64,000 nucleotides of DNA from Dactylonectria macrodidyma (lineage: Eukaryota > Ascomycota > Sordariomycetes > Hypocreales > Nectriaceae), in assembly GCA_020744425.1 (NCBI GenBank), contig JAGMUV010000001.1, positions 186,001-250,000 on the forward strand. Reading direction: 5' to 3'. The notes under the pieces are model-generated. The model was not told the origin of the DNA. It made no database searches and saw only the letters and a list, made by a program, of their open reading frames with translations. Below are positions 1 through 9,545 of the stretch, one piece after another (the stretch's first letter is position 1; each line of letters opens with the position of its first letter). A program made the position numbers and the translations under genes.

Positions 1-1038
1 TTCCATTGAGCGAATGAGAAGAGTGAGGTCGCCAGTGTGCTCAAATAAGAACCTGGCGTATGCGTGATGAACTTGGTCAAGAGGCAGCGCGTAGTCTGGG
101 GTCAAATCGACAGGGAAACGTTCAGTCGAAACCAGAGACAAGACGGCGTATATCTTGTCAACAGGAAGTGTGGCCTCTTGCTTAGAGAAAATTTTGATCA
201 CCTCCAACAGACTCGTCGCCAGTGTCTTGCGATCTTTGTGCACAACGACAGGTGTACTCCCCCTCTCCTGGCGAGTGACCCAGAGGCTACCGGCCGGCAT
301 GACCGTCAAGTTTTTCATGCTGGTTCCCTCGTTAGGGTCGACTCTTATAGACTTTATGAACTGGAAGAACTTATCCATGTCCGTGACGTGCTTGTTAGCC
401 ATAAGCAGCGGCGCCTTGTTGGAGAGAACAACTTCCTGAACAACCCATATGCGAGTGAACCAGACATTCTTGCAGAGGGACATGGCAGTTCTTATCAAGT
501 TTAGGTCAAAGTTTCCTCGTTCTGCTTCAGAGTTGACATGGTTGAATAGCGCCCCGATGGAGATGTCGTTTTCGTCGTACCCGGCAGAAGGACTGCCCTC
601 GATGAAAGGGTCTAAGAACGGTCTTGCGCCAAGCCAGCCAAGGACCTCGCGTGCTTGAGAGTAGATATCTTTCATCCGAGGAACTTGGCGTGCCTTTTCA
701 TACAGGTCGTTCTGGTTGATACAAATAGCGTCGACCCATACAGGGAAGACTTCCAGGGTCTTGTCTCCATGCATAGATTCACGAAGTTGCTGCAGCCCTT
801 CGAAGAGATTGTGCGTGACATTAAACTCACGGCCGTTGACGGTGATTGTCTTTGGATCTGATGTACTACCCCATACGTAAGAAAGTGCGCGGTATTTCAG
901 GCTGTTGTCAAGAGTTGCAGTCTGGAGAGTGCACTCTATTTTGGTGCCATATTTGCGTCGTGGTTTGACGGTGATGAGCCTGATTGATGAGTCTTTTAGA
1001 GGCTTGTATAAATGCGCAGTCGATCTTGGTGTGTTCAT
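1..1038 (-). CDS. HET-domain protein, 3' end beyond the left edge
   Basis: Reading the minus strand from an ATG at 1038 gives 346 uninterrupted codons that run off the window, so the gene is partial. The protein has the hallmarks of a fungal heterokaryon-incompatibility (HET) domain: ALSYVWG at residues 51-57, VWVDAICINQ at about 100-109, and a following stretch in which a chain of short-lived helices ends in a LGWLG-type turn. Proteins of this family trigger programmed cell death after fusion of genetically different hyphae; specificity comes from partners or C-terminal regions, which are not visible here. No intron is needed in the visible part. The start is supported by the usual distance of about 50 residues between the initiator and the ALSYVWG motif. 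Partner and allele class cannot be inferred. The family assignment is firm and the function is by family only. Confidence 0.9.
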   Translation of the reverse strand, partial: MNTPRSTAHLYKPLKDSSIRLITVKPRRKYGTKIECTLQTATLDNSLKYRALSYVWGSTSDPKTITVNGREFNVTHNLFEGLQQLRESMHGDKTLEVFPVWVDAICINQNDLYEKARQVPRMKDIYSQAREVLGWLGARPFLDPFIEGSPSAGYDENDISIGALFNHVNSEAERGNFDLNLIRTAMSLCKNVWFTRIWVVQEVVLSNKAPLLMANKHVTDMDKFFQFIKSIRVDPNEGTSMKNLTVMPAGSLWVTRQERGSTPVVVHKDRKTLATSLLEVIKIFSKQEATLPVDKIYAVLSLVSTERFPVDLTPDYALPLDQVHHAYARFLFEHTGDLTLLIRSME

Positions 1039-1766
1039 GTTGAACTCTTCGTGCAACGTCCCGCGAGAATATAGTTCAAGTCACTCTTTCTGGGGCGGAC
1101 AACGGATCGTGCTGAACTGACAGAATCGAGACTTTGGATGAGACGAAGTTGCCGGCAGGGTGAGGGATTTTGGTGTACCAAAGAAAATAGTCATGCTGTG
1201 CTGGGTATCTCAACCCAGTCCTTCAAAGCATATTACATTACTGGCCTTCTCGCGCTGAAGATGCCTAGTGACCTTGTCTCAAAGCCAAAAGTCAAGGTTA
1301 ATGATAGGGTCAGGTTGCCTTGGTTATATACTATATATTAAACTATTCATAGAATAATCTAATACGTTTAATATTAAAGAAGGATATGTCCATCATCGAC
1401 CAATAGAATGATGAAGCTTGTCGATACGCAAACAGCCCGGGGCTGTGCAAGAATACGCCTGATAAGGCATGTTGAGTTTGATGTGGGGCAAGGCTGTACG
1501 TGCTTCAATTGACTATCCGCGTATTCTTATTCTGTACATTAATTATCGGAGTATCTTACGAAGCCCCAGAAAGAAGCAAGGTGGGCGATCTATCGATGCA
1601 TTGAAACTTCGTAGGGGTGCTCGTAGGGTTCCTGGGATGGCATAAATGCTTCAAAAGGTGAAGCTCTTTACCAAGTCAAGCCGTAGAGACGGATAAGCCC
1701 AGGAAGCTCTGTTCCTAACAAGTTGCATATGCAACGACGCTCCACAACATACCTGCTTGCTTGGCC
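1039..1766. other. intergenic, no gene seen
   Basis: This 0.7 kb lies between two minus-strand genes and should hold the promoter of the HET gene to its left and the 3' flank of the oxidase to its right. A short TA-rich tract at about 1320-1380 is the only compositional feature. Small open frames here show no recognisable family pattern. Confidence 0.5.
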
Positions 1767-3259
1767 TCAAAGATCCTGGAGAATCTGTGGGAAGAGCTTC
1801 TCCGTAAAATCCCAGAGAATAGGGGTGTAATCAGGCGCCCAAGCAAGACCAGTCCAGAACGTGCTACGCTGGCCCTGCAGGGCGTAAAGTTGTTCGTAAA
1901 ACCCAGCTTTCAAAGCCTCCGGCGAAACTTTAGGAACAGTTGCTCCGTGAGAGACAAATGCAAGAAGCTCAGGCTGCTCGATGCTGTACGTGCCCGCGCT
2001 ATCGATCTGATTGAAAGTGCGTTGGATCAAAGATCGAGCCTCTTCAGAAGAGAGCCCAGACTGGCCAATCACACGGGTGGTCCATAAGTCTTGAGCACCA
2101 TTGATCAGAGATCCAGCGCGATCGAAAGCATCCACAAAGTCACCATGTGGAAGGTAGAAGTCTGCCGCGTTGTCCGCTGCGTTGCGAATACCAGTTACTC
2201 TGGATGGGAGGCCTGTCTTTCCGATAACACCGACATACAAGCTTTCCCACGAGAACTTCGAGAAGATATCCTGCTCATTCTCATCGAGGTCCCAATTCCC
2301 GACATTTTCCGGCGACGGTGTCGCCGCAATCAGCAGCTTTTTGGCCTTGACTTTCTTCTCCCCGAATGGAGTCTGCACCACCAACTCTACACCGCCACTG
2401 GTGCGGTAACTCTGGGCGACTGTACTCTCAAGTAGCACGTCGTCGCCTAAGGTATCCAAGACACGGTCGAAAAGTGTCTCCGATGAATAAGTCTCCGGCC
2501 ACTTGAACGATGGACCGGCCAGGCCCAAGCCGAAAGCGGCGATTTGCGGCTGACCAACCACGGCCATCACGAACCAAGTTGGCGTGTTCAAAGCGTCGGA
2601 CAACCACAGCAGATTGCGTAAGATTCCGAGTGAGCCGCCGAGATCATATTTCTCAAGGAATTCACCAAAGGGAAGAAGGAGATCCTCGGGAACGTCGCCG
2701 GTCTGAAAATAGCCATTCTCAAACCAAGGCTGGTATTTTACCGCCAATTCAAGGTATCGAAGTAGGGCAACTGGAACACCCACAGCATCGAGAGGACCAT
2801 AGTCAACGTCAACGGTCAGCCCCGTACTGAAATCCACGTTTTTGGTAAGAAATAGGAGTTCGATGTAGTCGCTTATTTCGGGATCGATCAAGCTGACATT
2901 GAAGCGTTCGAAAAAGGATGCAGTCGTATTCCGGTTGAGGTATGCTTGAACGCCATAGTTAATTGGCCTCTCGTTGGGACCTGGCTTGTAGGCATGAACA
3001 TGGCCACCCTATTTGTGATTTTACGGGTCAGCTAGTCGGAAAATCCTCCTTCAGTAAAGAGACTTACAAGCCTGTTTGCCTTATCAATCACGAGGACACT
3101 CTTGTCATAATCCTCTCGGAGTCTGATGGCAGCGTAAGCGCCAGTTGCTCCGCCACCAATGATGGCAACGTCAACCTCGAGGTAGGCGTCGGTGGGTTTC
3201 GCAAAAAGCCCGTGACTAGCGAAACAGGCCAAGATGGCCATCCAGTCTTTCGGGTTCAT
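1767..3259 (-). CDS. secreted FAD-dependent amine-oxidase-like protein (beta-cyclopiazonate dehydrogenase-like)
   Basis: Two exons on the minus strand, 3259-3068 and 3008-1767, joined across a 59-nt GTAAGT...TAG intron (3067-3009), give a 477-residue protein. Residues 1-20 form a signal-peptide-like stretch (ILACFASHGLFA), and residues 31-40 carry the Rossmann dinucleotide motif VAIIGGGATG with its acidic end in VLVIDK. The splice rebuilds the LGGHVHAY segment that follows the FAD motif in NAD(P)-binding flavin oxidoreductases, which confirms the intron. The C-terminal part (FWTGLAWAPDYTPILW) fits the second FAD contact of this family. Fungal relatives are often annotated as beta-cyclopiazonate dehydrogenase-like or flavin amine oxidases; most lack a proven substrate. 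No secondary-metabolite cluster genes are seen next to it, so a role in cyclopiazonate synthesis is not implied. Length is normal for the family and the gene looks intact. Confidence 0.88.
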
Positions 3260-4183
3260 CTTGTTTTACGCTTAGTAGATTCAGGAGAAGAGATGAGAAG
3301 TGGTTCAAGGTAACGAGAGGTCTGTGTAGGTATTTGTACTATGGTGAGGAGGAATAAGTATTGTTGCCTCTACCGGTTTTCCAAATGCGTGGATCAGCTG
3401 CTCTAAGGAAATCAAGGGCATCAAATCGTTCCCACTTTGGCCCAATCGCATGTGTTCCATCACATCCGTTGAAGACACCAGTAGCTTCTAGGTTTGGAGA
3501 CCTTGCTGGGCAAAAACTATCGCAAAAGTTCAGTTTGAACTGCCGACATTCTACTGTACCTAGCGCGCCTCCAGTTTTTTTGTAATGTGGCAATCCGTCG
3601 GCAATTGAGCGAGCTAACTTCTTTTGCGATTGCAAATTTCGGTAGTCTCGGTAGTCGCTAGGATTCCGGATTAAACTTCGATGGGTCTAAATTTCCTGGT
3701 AGAGGCTTTTCATCAAGGTGACGCCGGCAGCTTCGGGCCGGACATGTTGTCATTTCCCTTGAGAATACCGTTATGGTTTAGATTCCGAGCAGTCCCCTGG
3801 CAAAATCGCGAGCATTTGAAATTCATCTGCATATCAAATTTTACTTCTCCTCCCTGTAGTATGATAGTCATTACTGCTGCAGCAATGTCGTAAATGGTTT
3901 TATGCCCCTCTATGCAAGCCCGGCCGGCCGTTCCGCAGGCGATCCCAATGACGACACCAGCTCAGGCAGATCATAGGTACAACAGTGGATCAACCGTACG
4001 AAAAGCAGCAAAGCATGCGAACACGGGGGGGCGGTGGAGCCGATCATGCAGAAACCCCCCGTGGCAGGAGGGTGCGTATGATGCTGATAGAGTCACCAGA
4101 CCCCCTCGGTAAAGGTCGGGCATCTTGCTGGTTTCTCGAGCTTTATCTTCCTCGTTATCATGGATGATACAAATAACATCTGT
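3260..4183. other. intergenic, no gene seen
   Basis: This is the upstream region of the flavin oxidase and the region beyond the broken HET gene. Only short frames without family resemblance occur. A run of seven G at about 4024-4030 and a C-run at about 4054-4059 are the only oddities. Confidence 0.45.
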
Positions 4184-4990
4184 CTAGAGATAGGGAATGG
4201 CTAGTTCGCGGCATGTGCTGATGGCGTCGCGGAGCATCAGCGGGAGCTCGTCAAGGTCGATAGCATTGGAGCGGTTCTCGATATTTTGGCTTGTCGTCTG
4301 CGCGTCCTGGGTGCCACCCCAACAGTAGGACAACGCGGCCCAGGTCAGGCTGCTCAGAAATGATGTTTCAATTAAGTGGAGGGTTTGAAGGTCTCGAGTG
4401 TCGATGAGTCGAGAGGGAGGTGGCAATGAGTCCTCGAATACTCGATGTGTGAGCTCAGGCACTCTCTCAGGCACTCCCTCTTAGTCTCCAAAAATGGCTT
4501 CCGGGAACTGACAGCCGGATGAGCAGCGTATATCGTAAATTTGTCCCAGGCAGGAACATCTAGTTGGACAATCAGCAATGCCCAAGACTACAAGTCTAAT
4601 TAACTCACCTTTACAAGGCCATAGACCAAACCTTTTGAAGCTATTCCCTAGCCAGCCGTTCGTATAATTCTGGTTCTAGGTCCCCTCCATCAATATTCCA
4701 TCTCCATCTTCCCCACGCCCATGCCAAAGAGTGATGACGAAAGTGAAATGGCGGCGGTATCCTCAATGATAGATTCTGCCGACATCTGCTGCTTAATTGC
4801 AGTCCCAGGAATTCCAATGTGGAAGCTGAAGAAGCGGCAGTCATTTTCGGTCGCTTCAAAGGCCTCTCTCCCAGGAGTGCGAAATACGTCCAAGTTGATT
4901 TCTCCAGGCCCCGAGGCGGACGTGAAGCTGGCCACGTCCGCGACGAAGATCTCGCAGTGTTTGCAAGTATGAAGGCGGTATTGTTAAGCT
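4184..4990 (-). pseudogene. degenerate HET-domain gene
   Basis: Three pieces of one HET-family protein lie in order on the minus strand. The first (about 4990-4690) reads YRLHTCKHCEIFV and continues to GVGKMEMEY, where a TGA interrupts it. The second (about 4559-4440) follows a well-formed 49-nt intron (GTGAGT at 4608, CTAG at 4560) and contains VPAWDKFTIYAAHPA and CLRECLSSH. The third (about 4440-4184) is in another frame and contains PPPSRLIDT, LHLIET and WAALSYCWGG, then stops with TAG right after ELAIPYL, where intact relatives continue into the WIDSLCI motif. The frame change at about 4440 and the lost C-terminal two thirds show that the gene is broken. An unusual intron could explain part of the damage, but not the missing WID segment. 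Confidence 0.75.
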
Positions 4991-5236
4991 CTCTCACGGA
5001 GATGAACCATAGGGGTATAGGTAGTTTGTTTGTGTCAGCATCGACTCGCAACAGCTTTGTCAGATCATTTACCTTGGAGTGAGTACCTATCTAGCCTTCA
5101 TTGACGGCGCAAAGACAGACTGCACGCTCGTCGCCACTCTTTCCGAATGCCAACTCGTTCTTCGTCACCCGAGCCGGATAGGGCCGCAGCCTCGGTCTTT
5201 GAACACACCGAAGGATATATTTCAATGTTAGAGTAA

Positions 5237-6133
5237 TGCCCCGCTTCACATCAGAATGGGGAAGCCCTCGCCGTGGAAACAAGACAGGCCGACCTACGTC
5301 TCTGGGCGGACGGTGTCGGAGCAACGGCTAGGGGAACTGCCTCACTCGAGCGGAGGTCCAGAGAGAGGCCCGACGACCTCCTGTTGGTGAAGACGATTTT
5401 GGTTATGCTTGCCGACTTTGTAGAGGACTATTCAACTCTGTTAAAAACCGGCGTGCCCACTGATGACGCCGTCCATCGGGTCGATTCAACCATCGAGAAC
5501 CTCGCCCTGATTGGAGTAGCAATCAGACGCACCGGCAGGGCATCACGGCGCCGGCGAGCAGACGCCAGGTTCGATCTAGCGGAATATCATGAATTGAGAC
5601 GACACCTTGAATGTATCATTCCTCTTCGGTCTAGCAAATCAGGTCTCAAGGACGAGCTAAACTTGTCGAGCTTGACCGTGGTTCAGAAGCGATTGATTAA
5701 GGCCAATCTGAGGAGGCGGCATCGCTTTGTAATCGCTCAAAAATGTTCCCGAAGAACAAATGAAGGCCAGGCGCGACAACAGGCCGGCGTAGTCCCATGG
5801 CAAGAAAACGAGACATCTACGGAGGAGGCCGGACTGAAACTCGGCCACGGAGCCCTCAGGTAACTGAACCTGGGCCAGAAGGGACACCAGCGAGCACCAC
5901 CACCTAGGGCCGGGCTCACGGCAGCTTCAACGGCTGAAGGAACTCTGCAACATGGGGAGCAAGGGCATAGATATGTGCCTGGGGCTGCCAGGGCACAGAT
6001 CACAGCCCTAGCAGCAGATGCCGATTTTCCAAGGCCGCCCCCGAATCCCGAGGACCGTCGAATTGGCAAACGCCCGTGTTGTTGCCAGTCAATCCTCGTT
6101 GAAAAGCGTTCGGAAGTGGTTATCACTACCTGA
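5237..6133 (+). pseudogene. 5'- and 3'-truncated relic of a fungal RLWADGVGA / CxCC zinc-finger-type family
   Basis: An open frame begins after TAA 5234-5236 and contains LRLWADGVGATARG, DDLLLVKTIL, STIENLALIGVAIRRTG and RRRHRFVIAQ. This is the N-terminal block of a common but uncharacterised fungal family that often precedes C2H2-like fingers or ankyrin repeats. A 48-nt intron (5860-5907, GTAACT...CTAG) joins it in phase to a second exon with ADFPRPPPNPED and RPCCCQS, matching the proline-rich linker and cysteine cluster expected next. The frame then ends at TGA 6131-6133, just where the finger region should continue. There is no in-frame ATG upstream of the conserved block. I read it as a relic with both ends lost. 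The family is recognised by pattern only and no biochemical role is known to me. Confidence 0.55.
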
Positions 6134-6420
6134 TCGAGAATGGAACTATATGATGTTAGATCGTGTTGATTTCACCACAACACGGTATCCGGGAACCTTT
6201 ACTTGGTTCAGAAATTCCTTAAAATCATTTGTTGATTCCGCCGATGACAAGATCATGGTCGTAGTTGGTGCACCAGGCGTAGGAAAAAGTACCTTGTCAG
6301 GATGGATTTTGGACGAGTTCGAAACAGAACTCAACCGAAAATACAAAGTCACGCTGTACTTTCACATCCGTAAGTCATTCAGAGACCATCTGCTCATCTG
6401 CTGGAGGCAGTCATGGTAAA
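6060..6420 (+). pseudogene. NACHT P-loop fragment of an NLR gene
   Basis: In a frame overlapping the end of the preceding relic, the peptide contains RYPGTFTWF and then the Walker A motif VVVGAPGVGKSTLSGW, ending YKVTLYFHI. This is the start of a NACHT/nephrocystin-3-type STAND ATPase domain of the kind found in fungal NLRs. A GTAAGT donor occurs at 6370, but the sequence beyond any nearby acceptor soon meets a stop, and no Walker B, sensor or repeat domain follows within 2 kb. The piece therefore cannot encode a working NLR. Its upstream limit is unclear because it overlaps the neighbouring relic in another frame. Confidence 0.6.
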
Positions 6421-8542
6421 AGGATTGGTCGGTCCGTGAAGGGAGTTAAAGCCAGGCAGTTCAGCCCAGGAACTGGTGATCAAAGTAATGCAAGATAATT
6501 CGTTGCGGAGTCATAGTAACTCAGCACATATATAGAGCGGGGCAGAATGATGGACCGGTGAAGAGATATGGTCCGGTCCGGCATCCGATACGATGGGCAG
6601 GAGCACGGGTAAGGGAGTCCCCGGCACTTCGGCGATCCAACCCCTGCCCCGCTCCGCCTAGTGTTTACTAAATCCCAGCTGCATCATTGTTATAGACTAG
6701 AGCTAGCGTAAGATTCCAGTCCAACTCTTCACATTCTCGAGCTCTAGTCCGTTTACATGTAAAGCCTCCTTGCATGATTTGAGATTAGATTAAGTGTTTG
6801 GTTCGAGTGGTGGTAATGAGGCTTGCGACATTCCTAGGCGACTTACTTGTATCATGTAGATTAAATGGTGAGAATTGACCAGTTTCGAGAATTAGGGAGA
6901 TTCAGTAAGAATCCATTTCTATCTAAATCTGCCCAAGTTCTCAGAGTTGAAGCTTAGGCTGTGTTGCTGCTTTCACTTTCTCACTGCACTATAACTTCAC
7001 ATACCCCTTTTGTCGTGTTCCTAGTATTTGACAACGCTAGATTCATGTTTCGAGGTCAATTTCAAGATTGAGAGTTCTATGCAGTATATATCTCATATCA
7101 AAATCCTATAACGGGGCCATGTCTGATCTCGCCGTTGATTATGATAATGTTTTGATTGATCGTGCTCGGCTAGAAAGGTTCAAGACTGGGATAAACGTAG
7201 CTTATGATGAGATCATTTCGCAGCAGAAAAGCCGACAGTGACGCAGCCGTACCTCCAAACTTTCTTTGTCGGAGCTTAGGTGAGCATAGAGGCCAAGGAC
7301 CTCGGCCCCCGCGGAAGGATTCTCTCGGCAGGAGTAACTACTCAGCTGACAGTCACGCTCTGTAGATCATCTGAGTGTGGATGGCAAAAATTTGCGGCGG
7401 TAACTCTAAGAAAAGCCATCAGGCCCTTTTGTAAACATCCCGCATCAAGTGCCGCGGTGGTGGAGGGGTGGCTTTCAACACTATTGCACGGAGCCCCGCA
7501 AGTTGAAGGAGCCGCGTCAAGGGTACGAAGCACATTTCCCGGCAGTATAAACGTTGAATTGGCTGCTTCCTTGTAATCTAATGTTCCTCCACGCCAGGGT
7601 GATACACCTGCGGAAACTCGGTGTAACGGGATCTACAGGCTGCATGGGTTTTATGTCACGATCGCCGTGAAGGAGCACCACACCGACCGTGACTAGCGAA
7701 TTAAAAGTATCCACCCTCACAAAGATGCTCCGTGTTTAACTTTAGTATTTGCTGTAACGTTTCGCCGACCGTTTCAGTTGTATTGACCTCTGATGAATGG
7801 ATGATCAGACCTCTTTTGGGGTAGGTGTTCAATCAAAGGTGCGGGGAGGCGCGCACCTTCATCAGGCATCATTGCTTTCCGAGGCTTAAAACTCCCATCG
7901 CGAGGCACTGTAACCACACCTCACGTAAAAGCGCTATTTCCGTGGCATCATAAGCCAGCTTCTCCGACGTGCGATTGGATTGGCGTAGGTGTTAGTAGAT
8001 GACCCTTATAGCGCCTACCCTAAACGCTCTGTAGATCGTCGACTACCAGACCTCTACTCCTGGCTTGCGCGAGCAACCGAGCCAACACGTCGGGTGCTGA
8101 CCTAAGTTTCGAACATACTGCAATTTCTTACTTGTTGTTGGTAAACCTTCCGTCCCTCCTGCCGAATCAAGCCCAGACCATGAGAACTAGACTCCAGAGG
8201 TCAAGAAGGATCCCATCCTCCCAAATGCCCTGCCTCCTTTGAGATGAAGACGGCTTCCGGTCTACAAGCATCATGGTGTACAATTTGGGGGGAGTGTTTG
8301 AAATTCGATTGATATTGATTATATGCCGGGCTACCCCCGTTTACAGCTGAGCCCGCGTGTGTACTTGTAGAGTATGCTTTGCTCAACCCGGTGTGGGGAC
8401 AAGCAAAACACAGAAGATAGAGAAAGAAATGGGGTGGCCAGAAAGAGAGAGTCAGGACTAAAGGAAGCAACGCCATGTAAGACTTTACCTGGCCCAAGAA
8501 AGTTTTGCGAAAGACGGCCGATCCTTTTCAAGTCCATCTAGG
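6421..8542. other. gene-free interval
   Basis: About 2.1 kb of normal composition in which I find no coding pattern on either strand. The longest open frame (7280-7576, plus) lacks splice context and family resemblance. The right end is the 3' flank of the HsbA gene. A short inverted repeat (gcgggga/gcgcgcacc area, about 7838-7860) is the only local structure noted. Confidence 0.4.
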
Positions 8543-9427
8543 TTAAACGAGCACAGCAGCTATTCCCAAAAGAAGAGCACCAACGGGGGCGACAACAGCG
8601 GCGCCAGCGGTGACAACGGGAGGAGTCGGTGCGATTGTGGTAGGCTCAGGGGTTGTAGATGGAATGAGTGGTGGGTATGTCTCAGTGACATTAGTAGTAA
8701 CTAAGGGTACAGAGCTTGTAGAGGGAATGACAGTGGACCCGAGAACGGAAGTCGTAAGAGTATTGGCAGTTGACGAAACAATGACAGCCTCTGTCGTGCT
8801 CGTTTCTGGGGAAGTCGTTGTTGGAGCGGGCCCCGAAATAGAGGAGCCATCTGAGTCAACGCAGTTAGACTCGCTGAAAGCATCTTGAGCATCGTTTAGA
8901 ACATCGGTCAGACCAGATGCGAGCTCTTTGGCGATTGACTGAGCCGCCTCGGGAACTTTGGAGATGATTGAATCAATCAACCCCTGAGAGGCATCGTTGA
9001 TGCTACTAATTTGCGAGCGTGTGGTGCTGCAAAGTCCAGCCGCTTCGATGGCCGACTTTTGGGCCTTGAGGTCGTTGGTCAAGGTCTGAGCCTTTTCTGT
9101 GAGAGCCTGTACAGGGTCTTGAAGGCCTAGTGCGTCTCCCAGGGTTAGGTTATCTGAGTCGTCGACTTGACTTTTGCCATTGTTGATGGTGCTAACGAGG
9201 CTCTCAGCGGCGTCTTGGACCGGACCAGCGTCGCCGCTAAAGGACTGGACGGCAGAGTCGAGACTTTCAATGCCCGAGCTGACATCACTCAAGACCTCAG
9301 TCACAGTTGCGAGGTCGCGCTCCACGTGAGAGGGAGGGCCTTGGAAGATCGTGTCTGGGGAAGCAATTGTGTGTGAGAGGAAGCCAAAAATGACGCCAAC
9401 GGAAGCGATATGGGCCAAGAAGCGCAT
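8543..9427 (-). CDS. HsbA-domain (cell wall mannoprotein 1-like) GPI-anchored secreted protein
   Basis: A single 294-codon exon. Residues 1-22 are a signal peptide (FLAHIASVGVIFGFLSHTIAS). Residues of about 35-195 match the helical hydrophobic-surface-binding protein A family: alternating DSAVQSFSG, ALGLQDPVQALTEKA, LKAQKSAIEAAG, ISKVPEAAQSIAKELA and AFSESNC blocks. Residues of about 200-270 are a Ser/Thr/Pro-rich stalk likely to be O-glycosylated. The C-terminus is a small-residue site followed by a hydrophobic tail (VAPVGALLLGIAAVLV), as in GPI-anchored wall proteins. HsbA proteins bind hydrophobic surfaces and can recruit cutinase-like enzymes, so a role at the wall during surface contact is plausible. 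The ATG chosen directly precedes the signal peptide. The gene is intact and stands alone, with gene-free DNA on both sides. Confidence 0.9.
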   Translation of the reverse strand: MRFLAHIASVGVIFGFLSHTIASPDTIFQGPPSHVERDLATVTEVLSDVSSGIESLDSAVQSFSGDAGPVQDAAESLVSTINNGKSQVDDSDNLTLGDALGLQDPVQALTEKAQTLTNDLKAQKSAIEAAGLCSTTRSQISSINDASQGLIDSIISKVPEAAQSIAKELASGLTDVLNDAQDAFSESNCVDSDGSSISGPAPTTTSPETSTTEAVIVSSTANTLTTSVLGSTVIPSTSSVPLVTTNVTETYPPLIPSTTPEPTTIAPTPPVVTAGAAVVAPVGALLLGIAAVLV

Positions 9428-9537
9428 CTTGACGTAGTACTTATAGATAGAGGTTGGAGAAGTGGTAGGTAAGAGTAGCTTATAAGTGGTGACAATGATG
9501 ACGAAAAAACCTCTGGCGACAAAGGACTGCTCCTTCC

Positions 9538-9545
9538 TTTATATA
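9538..9545 (-). promoter_or_regulatory. probable TATA box of the HsbA gene
   Basis: On the minus strand the sequence reads TATATAAA, 111 bases before the ATG of the HsbA-domain gene. Spacing fits a fungal core promoter with a short leader. It is assigned by position and match only. Confidence 0.4.

Noticed and set aside
3339..3635. Minus-strand 98-codon frame upstream of the flavin oxidase
   Set aside because: No motif, no signal peptide, no splice context; similar frames occur on the other strand.
7280..7576. Plus-strand 98-codon frame in the gene-free interval
   Set aside because: Starts at a non-ATG codon, has no family pattern and is matched by an antisense frame of similar length.
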